Positions 42,646-53,870 of a stretch of DNA of 64,000 nucleotides are shown in pieces. How positions within the stretch are numbered: the stretch's first letter is position 1; every line of letters begins with the position of its first letter. The stretch covers positions 73,968,501-74,032,500 of the forward strand of contig JAZHRO010000003.1 of NCBI GenBank assembly GCA_037157565.1, read 5' to 3'. This DNA comes from Thalassia testudinum (Eukaryota > Streptophyta > Magnoliopsida > Alismatales > Hydrocharitaceae). The notes beneath the pieces were generated by a model that was not told where the DNA came from, made no database searches, and worked only from the letters and a program-made list of their open reading frames with translations. Position numbers and translations under genes: made by a program.

Positions 42646-43895
42646 TCTAACTCACACTTCAATCAGAATTCCCCAAACAAGACACAATTCAAAAAGGACC
42701 TTTTAGGTCTTTCCCAATTTAGGCTTTTGATTTTAAGTCAGATTGCAGGTGACAATACAATTTGTTCAATCAATTTACGCACCTATTGTCGACCTACGGC
42801 TCGCCTAAAAAGACCTAGTTGGAGCTTAGGTGTTCTTCCCTAAATCTCAAATGGTCAAGTAAATCCAAAGACGGAAGATCGAGGGATGCAAGTAGGCCTA
42901 AGCCTTCCTTTGAAACTGTGCTTTCGCGGTGCTCCTCAACTACCCCCAAAAATCCGTGACAGGGTATCCCCCTCTTTGGATTTACAAAACCTTTGATCTC
43001 AAATTCCGAACACTTCAAAATCCAACGAAAGGAGGGCTCTTGTCCTAGTATTTCCAAACCTAAGGAGTGTCTAGAAACGTGCCGTGGTGCAAGTGAAATA
43101 AGTGTGCATACACCGTAAAAGATTTTGAACTTTGAATCGCACGCCAAGTTTGAAAATCAAATCCTTGGTTTTTAAAATGTCCTTCCTTTAATTAGTCCTT
43201 TTTCTAAAGAAAATACGTGACCACTTGTTAGATTTATTCAGTACAGATTAGGTGGTCTTCGCATTAAATCCCAAATGCAATGCGTGATCAAAAATAGGAT
43301 GCAAAGTAAGAGAATGCGTACCTTGCCTCCAGCGATCTTCGATGCAAAAATGTACGCAATGCAGAAAAGCAAATCTAGAGGCTGCTCATACAGACCTAAA
43401 TGGTTCGTCCTAGGGCAGGCAGCTTCTAGCAGGCAGCTCATTTTTTTTTCTTTTTCTGTTTTTTTTAGAACTACTTATGCACAAGCAAATAAAAGAAATA
43501 ATAAAAAAATAAACCTAAATCTAAAGAAAAGGGAACAGGCTCTCAAAAATTACCCAACACGGGTCCAAAACAAAATCAGGGAACAAACCCCTCAAAATTT
43601 GCCCCAGAACAAGGGTTTCAAACTAACTGTAATGAAAAAATTAAGTCTTCAGTCTTAATTCTATTCTAATTAAATTAGCGATTAAATACAGTGGTGTCCG
43701 TCGCATCCTCGTCCTTCTCCTCCTTTCAAAATTGCTTGTCCACTTCTCGTCTGGCGACGTCAAGGGTCGCCTCTCATAGTGGCTGATTCTTGCACAAAAT
43801 TTCTCGCATAGAAAAGAAAATAATGAATGGTCAAATCTCTGTGCAATTGACAAATAATCAAAATAAAATTAGGCGAAATTATTGCGTCTGTTGCC
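42646..43895 (-). other. 5' leader of element F
   Basis: Noncoding 1.25 kb between PBS and the frame, AT-rich with a short poly-T run at 43440-43465. I saw no clear match to the A/C/D leader block. Frames at 42815 and 43275 are unsupported. Confidence 0.6.
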
Positions 43896-43913
43896 TCCCC
43901 GGCAGCGGCGCCA
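43896..43913 (-). promoter_or_regulatory. tRNA-Asp primer-binding site of element F
   Basis: Sense TGGCGCCGCTGCCGGGGA, one change from the perfect site in A, two bases from the LTR. Confidence 0.9.
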
Positions 43914-44944
43914 TTTGACCGGGTCGGTCTTTCGCTTTTAAGTCGTTTGTAGTTTAATGTGGTGGAAAAATCGACTAATCAATTTTTAATAAGAAATAAC
44001 CACTCGCAGAGGAGCGGGTCGTTTCCACAGGGAGGCAATAACGTATTAAAATTTGCGCCACTTAAAAATGTTTGTTCGGAGTCAATTTGGACAAGAACCA
44101 AGCCAAGATTGCCTTTAGATTAAGGTTTAAGCAAGAAATAATGTTGAAATGGCAATTATGATAAACTACAGGATATTTTCCGCAATGCAGAGTGAATAGA
44201 ATATGAATAAAATCTGGCAATGGCAGAAAATGTAAATTTTAATCAATGCTTTACTGTAGCAAAACAGGGGAATTTTTCCCCGTTGTCTTGCGCGATGAGG
44301 AGCCGATGGCTGGGCGCGGGAAGCTCGGCGGAGGTCCCTTGGATCAAGGGCTTCTAATAGGTGGTGACGGCGAGTCGCGCGGCGGCCGGAGGTGGCCGGA
44401 CGAGCTCCGGCGGAGGTGCTGCAAGCGGTTGTGCGTGGGCACGTGGAGGGTCTGCGGAGGGCGCGGGCGCGCGGAGGCGTGGCTGCGGTGGTCTGCAGGC
44501 GGGCGCTGGCGTGTGCGGTGGAAGCTGCAGAGGTCGGTTGCTGGCGGTTTGCAGATGGCTGTGCGTGGGCGCGCGGAGGGTCTGCGGAGGGCGCTGGCGC
44601 GCGGAGGCGTGGCGGTGGTAGCTGCAGAGGTCGGTTGCTGGCGGTTTGCAGATGGCTGTGCGTGGGCGCGCGGAGGGTCTGTGGAGGGCGCTGGCGCGCG
44701 GAGGCGTGGCGGTGGTCTGCAGGAGGGCGCTTGCGTGGTGGTCTGCAGGCGGTTGGCGGGTGCGGTGGAAGCTGCAGGCGGCTGTTGGAGGATGCTGCAG
44801 GCTGGTCTGCAGGCGTTGGAGGAGAGCGCGGGCTGATCTGCAGGCGTGCGCAGGTCAGCAGCCGGTGAGCGGTGGAGGGCGCAGGCAGTTTGGTGGCCGG
44901 TTGGAGAGTGCAGGCTGAGGAAGTGGAGGTGAGCGGGTAACTTC

Positions 44945-44972
44945 AGACGTCTGGGAAATTTCCCAGACGTCT
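44945..44972. repeat. 28-bp palindrome, 5' LTR copy
   Basis: Identical to 38835-38862. Confidence 0.92.
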
Positions 44973-45230
44973 TAAGTTACTGAGAGGGTGGCTGATCAGT
45001 AGCTACGTGGTGGTGGTCTGCGACGACGGCGAGGAAGATGCACGCTGATGTGCTCACGGTAATGCGGGCGAGCTCCGGATGGCGGTGTGGCCTGTCACAC
45101 CACACGCCCACGGTGGTGGAGACTCGCCGCCACGGTAGAGGCCGGCAGTGTGGAGTGGAAGAGAGAGGATCTCTCTGCACAGTGGTGAGTCGGTGGCGGA
45201 GGCCTGCTGCAGCCGGCAGCTTCCGTGCTC

Positions 45231-45240
45231 CTTTTATAGT
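45231..45240 (-). promoter_or_regulatory. TATA box of 5' LTR F
   Basis: Sense ACTATAAAAG. This copy would drive the element transcript; the start would lie near 45205. Confidence 0.65.
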
Positions 45241-45642
45241 GTCTTGAACAATTTTGAAATCAGCCGCCGACCAGATCCACCACATTCGCTCCCCCTTGAA
45301 TGGCTTCATCACTGCAGCAGCCGGGCGTTGGAGCGGCAGCCAGCCGTTCTGAAAGAAGACGAATAAAGAAAATATTATTAAAATATTAGGGTTATTTATG
45401 TATAGACCCTCAACTTCTATGTTAATAAAAACAATATACCTAATTGGTTATCTAATTAGATGAATGCTATTCTAAGCTAATTCTAAATGCACTTAAGATA
45501 TGAATGCAATGTATGGGTTATGTAATTAGATTAAAACTATGAATTAATCTATTTACATCCTAATTTATACTAAATAAATGTTAGAATTAACCTAATGTGT
45601 AGGCACTTAAATACTTAAATAGCCCACAACTATGGGTAATCA

Positions 45643-45647
45643 ACATC
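45643..45647. repeat. target-site duplication of F, right copy
   Basis: ACATC, identical to 37801-37805. Confidence 0.9.
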
Positions 45648-45932
45648 CATTCCAGTCTTTTTCTTTTCAGTTCTTAGAGCCCAAAAATCAATTTGGAAAA
45701 AACTTGACATGATGCGCAAGAGGTTCTTCTAGAAAGGGGCTTCTCATCAAGGTGCTTTCCTTCAACCTGTAAAGTGGGACTCAATTTGTTTGCCAAAGAA
45801 GTATGGTAGCATGGGAATCAGGTGCCTCAAAGAATTTAATGATGCCCTGTTATTGAAATAGGCTATTCAGCTGCTGCAAGGAGAAAAAAAATGTGAACAG
45901 ATATAATCCAGGAAAGCTATGGGGTGGCCAAT
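45643..45932 (+). pseudogene. LINE ORF2, continuation after element F
   Basis: Begins with the duplicated ACATC. Reading resumes with SFSFQFLEPKNQFGKNL, then (shifted) VKWDSICLPKKYGSMGIRC and LKEFNDALLLK, the conserved block after RT in plant LINE ORF2. The sequence stops being LINE-like where LTR D begins. The C-terminal part and the poly(A) tail are not in the window. Confidence 0.87.
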
Positions 45933-46160
45933 TGTTGACGTGGCTAGATCATGTTTTAACAAATATTGCATTGTAATATAGACGAACTTTCCGCCAAAAC
46001 AAATAAAGATTTACAACTCGAACATTAGGGTATCCGAGGTCGAACACAGGGAGCAATCTAAGTATTCCAAAACTTGAGAACACAACCTTTTAAATGAGAA
46101 GAAATGACTAGTACAATGAGAGTGATATAGAAAGAAATTGTTCAAGGGAAAAAAAAAATG

Positions 46161-46185
46161 GATGTCTAATACAATATCAGACGTC
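46161..46185. repeat. GACGTC-type hairpin in LTR D
   Basis: Arms GATGTCT and AGACGTC (one G-T pair) in the same place as 2196-2221 in A. Decayed loop. Confidence 0.6.
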
Positions 46186-47793
46186 TTAAAGTAGCTCCTT
46201 TTCTTCTCTTCCCTTGTTGCTTCTGTTCCTCTTCTTTATTTCTTTTCTTCTTGATTTACAACCAAGGTCTGGCTTTCCTCTTCTTAAGTGGTCTTCTCTT
46301 TCTTCTTCCTTTTCTTTTCCTTTGCTTTCTTGATTCTTTGTCTGCCCCTTGTCTTTTTCTTCTTCCTTCTTCAGTTCTATTCTCTTTGGCCTCGCCTCCT
46401 CTTCTCTGCCTTGCCTATTCCTTTTCCCCGGCAGAGCCTCCTGCCATATTTTTCTTCCTTCCTTGGTTCTGTTTCCCTTTGGCCTCACTTCTTTTCTGCC
46501 TTCCCTTTGTTTCTCCTCTGTAGAGCCTCCTTCCTTCTTCTCCTTAGCTTGCAGTGGCTATGTCCTTGCTTCCTACACACAAGCACAAAGCAAAACCTAC
46601 TCCCCTACCCTTCCCGCGAGTCTCTCTCCCACGGTATATCACTCTTCAGCACGCTCTCCCAGAGCCGGGTAAACGGGTTGGGTCACGTGCCAAGGTCCAG
46701 GCACACCCGCATGGGTGTGGTGCACGGGGAGTGCTCAAGATAGTGTCGGGTCGGGTCACGCCAAATCCATGTGGTGAAGTCACGAACGAGGCACAGTGGT
46801 TAGGTGAGGGACCGAACCCCAAGTGTAATTGGAGGCAATGAGGTAATAACACAAAAATAATATAAAGGATACACGTGCTTTGTGACTTACCGAGGTGGAA
46901 CTAATGCCAACCACTCTCTCACACACGCCCGCTGCAGATCGTGCCTTCAATTTCCACAACTGCAGGCATTGCGGCTTCACTCGTTGGGTCGACTATCTTC
47001 GCATGACCTTCCCAAGTTTGCAGCACCTGGAATCTTGTAGTTGTGTGACCTGGAGCAAGCATGCAGCTTCCACGAGTCACAGCCAGTGGTGGCTGGAGCA
47101 TGAAATCTGCCTGACACAACAAGGGCCTTGCGGCCCAATCAAATCATAGGGGGAGCTTCGCCGTGTCACGGCGAAGGTGAGGCGCCAGGTGGTAGGTTGT
47201 GGGGCGGCCTAGGCGTCCGTGCCTAGGTCGCTCTATGGCCGGACGGATGGGTGTGATCGAGGGACTGTTGTGGTGGTGTAGAGGGACTGTGGATGAGTTG
47301 AGGGTACTTAGTGAGGAAAGGCGGAGGTTATACGATGGTCGGCGAGACGTGTGGGGCTGCGGAGTGACGGGAGGATCTCGCTGGAGGGTGGAGGGAGATG
47401 AGGAAGGTGGCGGTGGACAGGGACAGTCGAGGGGCAGTTGTGTGAAACAAAGTGACGAAAATGAAAGAGTGGAAGATGGGGAACTTATCTAGACTGTTGG
47501 GAGTGAAAGGGGGCAGCGGAGTTAGATGGCTCATTTGTGCCGTCGTCGGAGACAACAACCCTGAGTGAGATAACGGCGACGAGGAGGAGGTGAGGGAGGC
47601 ATGCGGTTGGTGCGGCACGACGCGGGAAGATGAGGGGGAGTGGACTCTATTGCTGGTATGGCAGTAGAGAGACCTGAAGGAGGAGAGGTAATCGCCAGAG
47701 GTTGCGGGTTTCTTGGCCAGAGAGAGGAGAGATGAAATTTGGAGGATTCTATGGCCCAAACAAATCTGAGAGATTCGCAGAGGGTCAAAGGTC

Positions 47794-47804
47794 CTTTTAT
47801 AAGT
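47794..47804 (-). promoter_or_regulatory. TATA box of LTR D
   Basis: Sense ACTTATAAAAG. A decayed palindrome (TGCATTCGCA centre, about 47893-47902) lies some 90 bp upstream. Confidence 0.55.
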
Positions 47805-48735
47805 GCTGGCCAAGCTTCTGGTGCGTGGAGGGCAAGCCTTTAGCCACCGTCATCTCGCCGGAGATGGAAGGTGGTTGGGATCCAAATCTTTCGTGCATTC
47901 GCAAGACAGATTGGACATGAATCAGAGATTATGATCGGGCTCAGATGGAAGGGGATTCCCCAGAGAATCTCCCTTCCAATTCTGGGAGGAGATCTCTAAG
48001 GGATCCGAAAGTATCTCCCCTGCCTTCCTCACCGGAGAAGGATTCTTCCCCATTAATGGTGGAGGGACCTGATTGTAAGATTGGTGAGAAAGCTAGGGGG
48101 GCTTATGTGATGGTTTTCAAAAGATGGGGACCAAAATGTGATTGGGTGTACTAAATTGAAAAGTAGGTCAAGATGACCTCCCCTTAGGTCCAAATTTTGG
48201 TAAAAGCCTAATTTGGAACTAAGGAATCCAATGGTGAAGTTAGATTTTAGGTTTGACCACGTTTGACTGGACATTTTGCATAAAAATCCAAATTACGTCA
48301 ATTGATGAGCTAGGACCCTAATCTAGGTCAAACTAGGTTCCAAAGGCCAAATTGAATGTTCTAAACCCTAGGGCATATTTTTCCATGAATTTAAGAAGGT
48401 TTAATTGATTTTTATCTGATTGGAACCTTGTTGAATTAAGCAGGTCTATTTTAATGTTACTAGATGTCATTTAATTCCTAGGTTGCATATAAACCCATTT
48501 CTGATTGAATCAACCTACTTTTTATCTCATTTAGACCATTTGACCTATGTTTTGTCCTTAAGAAATCCCATTTATGTACTGCATTGGTAAAATTACAGTT
48601 TTAACCTTTATTTCATGATTTCTTCTCAGAACACTTATTCCCCCAATTAAGCCCTCTTCTAAGTCATGTAGCGGCTTTTATTCTCTTTATTAGGTCAAAA
48701 TGAGCTAGTTATGGCTCATGATGAGGCTCTCATCA

Positions 48736-48751
48736 TACCCCCATAACTAGC
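48736..48751 (-). promoter_or_regulatory. polypurine tract of element D
   Basis: Sense GCTAGTTATGGGGGTA adjoining the LTR. Confidence 0.8.
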
Positions 48752-50330
48752 TTTTGCTAGTCCAAGAGCAAAATTTCAAGGTTTTAACTTCTGCTCCAGA
48801 CATTGAGTGTCTGTCATCAATTATGATAAGTGCTTCTCTTTTTCTTTTGTGATAAGGTTAGAATGCTGACAATAGGCCTAGAGCTACTCAAGTACCAACC
48901 AAAATCCGGACCTGACCTACTTTTCCCTCAGTCCTTCGCAAAGGTTTTTAAGGCCCATAGAAACTAACCTAGGCTTTGTTGGACTCCGCGGTTAAAGAAC
49001 CCGTGCTTGAGACATTTTTCGCCTAGGTTCAGTTTGCAGTGATTTTTGTATGATAGAGACAGAAGATTTATTTCTTTGGAGAGCTTTCTCTCTCTTTTCC
49101 TTTTTTCTTTCTAGCTTCGGATTAGCTTCTCAACACAGTCTGTATCGGATTCCTCGTCCCCATCATCAATCCTCAAGGGTCCCTGGCTATCGATATTTCG
49201 AGATAATCCCGCCCATGGTAACCCCCAGAACCCTGTCTTTCCAGATTTTAAGATAATCCCGCCCATGGTATTCCGTGGCCAAATTCAGACCCTGCCGATC
49301 GACATTTCGTGGTAATGCCACCAATGATATCTGAACCAGCAGAGTGCTTACATGTCCCTGGTAGGATATTTAAATATCCTAAGAGACAAGCACTAAGGAG
49401 ATGATATGTTGTTACGCATCTTCGAGGGGAATTTCCCGCCTCTCCATGCCGAGAACTTGTCCAAATCAATGTGTGTTGATCAACCGCATCTAATCTAGGT
49501 GGCCTTTTTCAGAACATTACACACTTTTGAGTGATTTGGATATTTATGCGCACTGAACCAGACTGTGTGTGAATTTGGGCTGCTTGGGTTACCGAATCCC
49601 ACAAACTGAAGGTCAGTTAACGAGGTCGAATACTTCCTAAGCCTTAGACCTAATACTTAAGCTTCGCATTTTCCCCAACCTCTTGAGGATTATCCAAAAT
49701 TTAGCTGATACGTCAATTTCTAAGCTAAAGAATCTAGCCCAAGAGGCCTAAGACCAGTGTTCCTACTAATCTCTTGTTATGTCACCTTAGCACTTTCTTT
49801 CTTCTTTTTCTCTTTTATTGATCTAGTTTAGAACTTCAGTTAATCCCTTAATTTTTTACTAATGACTATTTTGTTCTCTTTTACATTTTGTGCTCCTCTT
49901 TTGGCATTTTACTCTTTTCTTCCACTCATTTCATATGGCCCTGAATTGATTCTCCCCTCCTTCAATTTTTTCTTTTTTTGAATTGAAACCCTTTCTTGAT
50001 ATGAATTTTCCAAACATTTTGCACTTTCACACCCCCACATACCTAGGATTTGCATTGTCCCCATTGTAAATAGGTGAGTTCGATTTCAACTTAGTTCATG
50101 CATTAGGATAGGTGTTTGGTGAGTGAACGGGTCGAAGTGACTTGTTGCAAACGGCTTCTAATCTCGTGTAGGGGTACCTGAGGTGAAGTCAGCTGTTCTA
50201 ATGGATGAACCCTAACGTGCAATATGAATTCCACGTAGAAATGTCAGAAAAGTTTTCAGGTTTTTCAAAGAATGAAGGGTTGCCTCCCGTTAAGCGCTGA
50301 GTTTTATGCCATCGGTTGGGTGCAATGAGC
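48752..50330 (-). other. 3' UTR of element D
   Basis: Has the 3' module (49130-49460; units 49180-49218, 49231-49268, 49290-49328; perfect palindrome AGGATATTTAAATATCCT at 49363-49380), the box ACAATGGGGACAATGCAAAT (rc of about 50049-50068) and GGGAGGCAACCC (50279-50290) 41 bases after the pol stop. No gene. Confidence 0.75.
49130..49460 (-). repeat. conserved 3' UTR module, copy in D
   Basis: Best preserved copy for unit structure: sense CCATGGGCGGGATTATCTCG in two of three units, each closing near CGAT..CAGGG. Same order and flanks as B and C. Confidence 0.82.
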
Positions 50331-51416
50331 TCAAGGTGAATGCAGGGTAAAGGATGACTCAGCCAAATTTGCATCGGTCATGTCAATGAACGGTTTGAGT
50401 CTCTGGCCATTCAGAACAAAGGGTTCGGAATTGTGGCTGAGTGGGCTATTTTAAATGGCTCCATTTCCAAAGATTTGTCGGACTAGGTAGGGTCCGACAA
50501 ACTTAGATTGTTGCTTTCCTGGGAATAATTTGAGTCGTGCATCAAAGACTAAAACCTTTTGACCAGGATGGAAGATCTTTCTAGAAATGTGTTTGTTGTG
50601 AAAAGCTTTAACCCGTTCTTTGTAAATTTACGAGTTCTCATACGCGTTGTGGCATAATTCATCGATCCTACTTATTTGAAGCCTTCTGTGGGTTCCAGCC
50701 TTAGTAAGATCTAAATTAGAATTTCATACTGCCCAATAGGCTTTATGCTCCAATTCGACGGGGAGGTGACATGCCTTCCCGTACACTAGTCTAAAGGGAG
50801 ACATTCCTAATTGGGTCTTGTGGGCAGTCTTATAGGCCGACAATGCTTCCGGAAGCCAAGAAGACCAATCTTTTCTGTCAGGTCGAACAGTAACCTGAAG
50901 GATTTTCTTGATCTCTCAATTTGATAGCTCAACTAGACCATTAGTTTAGGGGTGGTAAGGAGTAGAGATTCAGTGTGACACCCCGTATTTGGTCATCAGT
51001 GACCTGAACTGAGCATTTGTGAAATGGGTCCCTCCATCGGAAATTATTGCTGGTGGAATCCCAAACCTTGAGAAAATGTTTTGATGAATGAATTTGATAA
51101 CAACTTTATGATTGTTGGTTTAGGTCAGAATGCCTTCTATCCAGTTGGACACGTAGTCAACTGCGAGTAAGATGTATTCAAAGCCATTCGAGATCGGGAA
51201 GGGTCCCATAAAATCAATCCTCTAGATATCAAAAATTTTGCATACCAGGATCGGCTGTAGAGGCATCATGTCTCGATGGCTCATGTTGCCCAATGTCCGG
51301 CAATGGGAACTTGCCTTACAGTGATCGTATGCATCCCTGAAAATTATGGGCCAGTAAAAGCCACACTGGAGGACTTGTGATGTAGGTTTATGTCCTGAGA
51401 AATGTCCACCACATGC
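50331..51416 (-). pseudogene. pol: integrase of element D (broken)
   Basis: Continues from RNase H after a stop at about 51418. Zinc-binding region CGGHFSGHK ... YDHCKASSHC (one Cys changed), core Asp in [11 protein letters not shown], Asp in [14 protein letters not shown], Glu in NGLVELSN. Then [20 protein letters not shown] and FHPGQKVLVFDARLKLFPGK, the usual plant Ty3 integrase tail. Ends FTLHSP and TGA (50331-50333), as in B. Several in-frame stops (TAA, TAG, TGA). The catalytic acids remain. Confidence 0.87.
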
Positions 51417-52658
51417 CTAGTCATGGCAAAATGGGAGTATGTCTTTGATTTCTAGTTCCGTGAGACACCGTCGAATTATCCGATCACCACCAATGCGGAA
51501 TAGATGCGGGTCTTCCCATAGGTAATACCTCGCATCGGAACGTAATTTCTCCTTCTTGGCCTTCGACCAATCGGACATAATTTGATGTGATGCTAGGTAA
51601 TTCACTATATCTGCGAACCATGGAAGGCCTATACTGATAGTCAAGAGGTGCTCATCAGGAAAGTGTTCTCTGATGGGTCCGAAAGGGTAAATTATTTCAG
51701 AAGGAAGATGGGACAAGTGATCAGCTACCACATTTTGCTTTCTCACTTTGTCATGAATCTCAAGGTCAAATTCTTGCAACAGCGAGATCCATCGGATTAA
51801 TCGAGGTTTGTCATCCTTCTTTGCAAGGAGATGCCTCACAATTGTGTGATCCAAGTATATGATAGCACGGGAACCCAGAAGGTATGATCTGAATTTTTCT
51901 AGGGTAGATACTACAGCTAGCAGCTCTTTCTCAGTAACCGTATAGTTACGCTGAGCCTCGTCCAGTGTTTTGCTTGCGTAGTAAATGACCATGGGCTTCC
52001 CATCAATTTTCTGCCCCAAAACCACTCCGATAGCGAAGTCAGATGCATCGCACATGATCTCAAAGGGTGGAGACCAATCAGGGGACAGTAAAATCAAGGC
52101 TTGGGTGACTCGGTCACGTAGGATCTCCAACGCTTGAGTGCATTCCTTGGAAATTTTGAAAGGCACATCCTTGTAGAGAAGAGTAGTCAGGGGGCACGCG
52201 ATTTTTGAAAAATCAGGGATAAATTGAAGGTAAAAATCGACATGCCCCAAAAAGGATCGGATGTCCTTAATCGAGCTAGGCATAGGGAGCTTGGAAATCA
52301 GGTTAACCTTAGCTCGGTCCACTTGGATGCGTTTCTCCGAGATTAAATGTCCTTGGAAAATTCTCTCAGGCATTGTGAAATGGCTCTTTTCCCAGGAAAG
52401 AACCAAATTCACATCGATGCATCGCCTGAGTATTTGGACCAAGTTTTTGAGGCAATCATCAAATGGTGCTCCAGAAATTGAAAAGTCATCCATGAAGACT
52501 TCCAAATAGTAACCTACCATATTTGAGAATATGGCAAGCATGCACCACTGAAAAGTTGCGGGTGCTTTGCAGAGACCGAAAGGCATCCTTTGAAACACGT
52601 ACGTCCCGAAGGGGAAGCTGAATGTGGTCTTTTCTTGGTCTTCTGGATGGATTGCCAC
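51417..52658 (-). pseudogene. pol: reverse transcriptase palm/thumb and RNase H of element D
   Basis: A 413-codon open stretch of a longer broken pol. FPFGTYVFQRMPFGLCKAPA leads to the RT active site VFMDDFS (Asp 57-58 of this stretch), then RSFLGHVDFYLQFIPDFSKI. RNase H about 195-315: IMCDASDFAIGVVLG (Asp 204), TEKELLAVV (Glu 244), YLDHTIVRHLL (Asp 270), VVADHLSHL (Asp 313). RT copies element RNA into DNA and RNase H removes RNA. It is separated from the RT N-terminus by stops at 52659-52874 and from integrase by a stop. The equivalent RNase H of B is where A inserted. Confidence 0.92.
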
Positions 52659-53288
52659 CTGGTTGTAACTGGAGTACCTATCAAGAAAGTAGAACCTATT
52701 TCCCGCTAGTTTCTCGAGGAGCTAATCAATAAACGGTAGTGGGAAATGGTCCTTCGTGGAGGAATTGAGTCTTCTATAATCAATGCAGACTCTCAACGAG
52801 TTAGCTATTTGGGTAGGAATGACTTCTCAGATTTCAGTTGGGATGATGGGAAGTCCGACCTTTTTAGGCACCACCTATATTGGACTCACCCAACGACTGT
52901 CAGAGATCAGGTAGATGATCCCTACATCTAACCACTTTAAGATCTCCTTTTTCACGACCTCCTGTAGGTTAGGGCTTAAGCGTCTCTGCATTTCTCTTGA
53001 AGGTCGTGTGCCTTCTTCTGTGTAGATTCGATGTGTGCAGTATGAAGGGCTTATGCCAATCAAATCATCGAGAGTCCATCCAATGGCTCTACGATGTTGT
53101 TGGAGAACAGTAATCAAATGGAGTTCCTGGTCAGGTGTGAGTCGAGAGTTGATAATCATAGGAAACGTTTGATTGGAACCCAAAATGACGTACTTTAGAT
53201 GCTCGGGAAGGGGCTTGAGTTCCATGATAGGATTGTCAGCAGTAGCGGGTGGTTCGGGGTTTGTATCAGGAACAAGGGTCAAAGTCAT
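52659..53288 (-). pseudogene. pol: reverse transcriptase N-terminal part of element D
   Basis: PLPEHLKYVILGSNQTFPMI and LHLITVLQQHRRAIGWTLDD are typical of plant Ty3 RT entry regions. THRIYTEEGTRPSREMQRRL, then EILKWLDVGIIYLISDSRWVSPI. After a stop at about 52875 the fingers continue as VCIDYRRLNSSTKDHFPLPF with further stops, joining the next stretch at 52658. Confidence 0.87.
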
Positions 53289-53309
53289 AGGTGTGCCTAG
53301 ATCATGTTC

Positions 53310-53870
53310 TCACTCCTCTGTTGGCGGATTTTGATTTTCTAGTGGTTGATCAGGGATAATCAAGTTGTCCTCTATATATGATTCATCAACCACGGCTCTG
53401 ATATCACATATTTGCTCTATAACCCCGCAATTAATCCCTTGTTGGGCCTTAAAAATGTCAATCTTCAGAGTTTGATTCCAAAATTTTAATTCTATTTGGC
53501 TCACTTCGCAGTTTGTGTTGGCCCTAGCAGTGGCCAAAAAGGGTCCCCCTAATATGATTGGTGTGTCCCTTGGGTTCTCAGGTGCATCCATGTCTAGCAC
53601 TATGAAGTCCATCGGGAAGTAGAAATCTCGTACACTAACAATGACATCCTCGAGTATTCCTTTAGGTGACTTGATGGATCGATCGGCTAACTTCAACGTC
53701 ACCTCAGTTGGTTTAAGTTCGAACTCTTCAAGGTGGTTGAGGAGGGATGAAGGTATTAGATTTATGAAGGCACCTAGATCTAGTAAGGCTCTATCAAATT
53801 GGGTTTCACCAATTTTACAAGAAATTAGGGGAGTTCTAGGGTCTTTAGCCTTGGGTGGGAGTTTACTCAA
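53310..53870 (-). pseudogene. pol: retropepsin-like protease of element D
   Basis: Protease cleaves Gag-Pol in the particle. Active-site motif RALLDLGAFINLIP with Asp 31 (DLGA, a plant variant of DTGA/DSGA), then ELKPTEVTLKLADRSIKSPK and PIILGGPFLATA, the second conserved block. Full domain length (about 120 residues). A TGA after EE at 53310 separates it from RT; in-frame with the gag end upstream apart from one break. Confidence 0.88.

Larger units (their letters stand above)
37806..45642 (-). mobile_element. complete young non-autonomous LTR retrotransposon F (7.8 kb)
   Basis: LTRs 37806-39533 (3') and 43916-45642 (5'), PPT 39536-39548, PBS 43896-43913, ACATC on both sides. By eye about 32 substitutions and one indel separate the 1.73-kb LTRs (near 2%), many of them C/T or G/A changes. 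The 4.4-kb interior contains only one open frame (665 codons) of unknown function and no gag, PR, RT or integrase. It split LINE ORF2 cleanly. Confidence 0.95.
43916..45642 (-). repeat. 5' LTR of element F (1727 bp)
   Basis: Same parts as 37806-39533. TATA 45231-45240, palindrome 44945-44972, U5 GTCGTTTGTAGT at 43942-43953. One C lost in the terminal hairpin (45620-45638), so the sense start reads TGATTACCCATAG. Confidence 0.95.
45933..48735 (-). repeat. 3' LTR of element D (about 2.8 kb)
   Basis: Homologous to LTR A. Sense start TGATGAGAGCCTCATCATG with terminal hairpin (48734-48720). TATA 47794-47804, purine tract (sense) 46490-46190 with a Lys/Glu frame, GACGTC hairpin 46161-46185, U5 box TGTTCGACCTCGG (rc of about 46037-46049), tRNA patch 45969-45981. 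Confidence 0.85.

Noticed and set aside
47328..47813. 161-codon minus-strand frame
   Set aside because: Inside LTR D downstream of its TATA; the aligned part of LTR A does not keep the frame.
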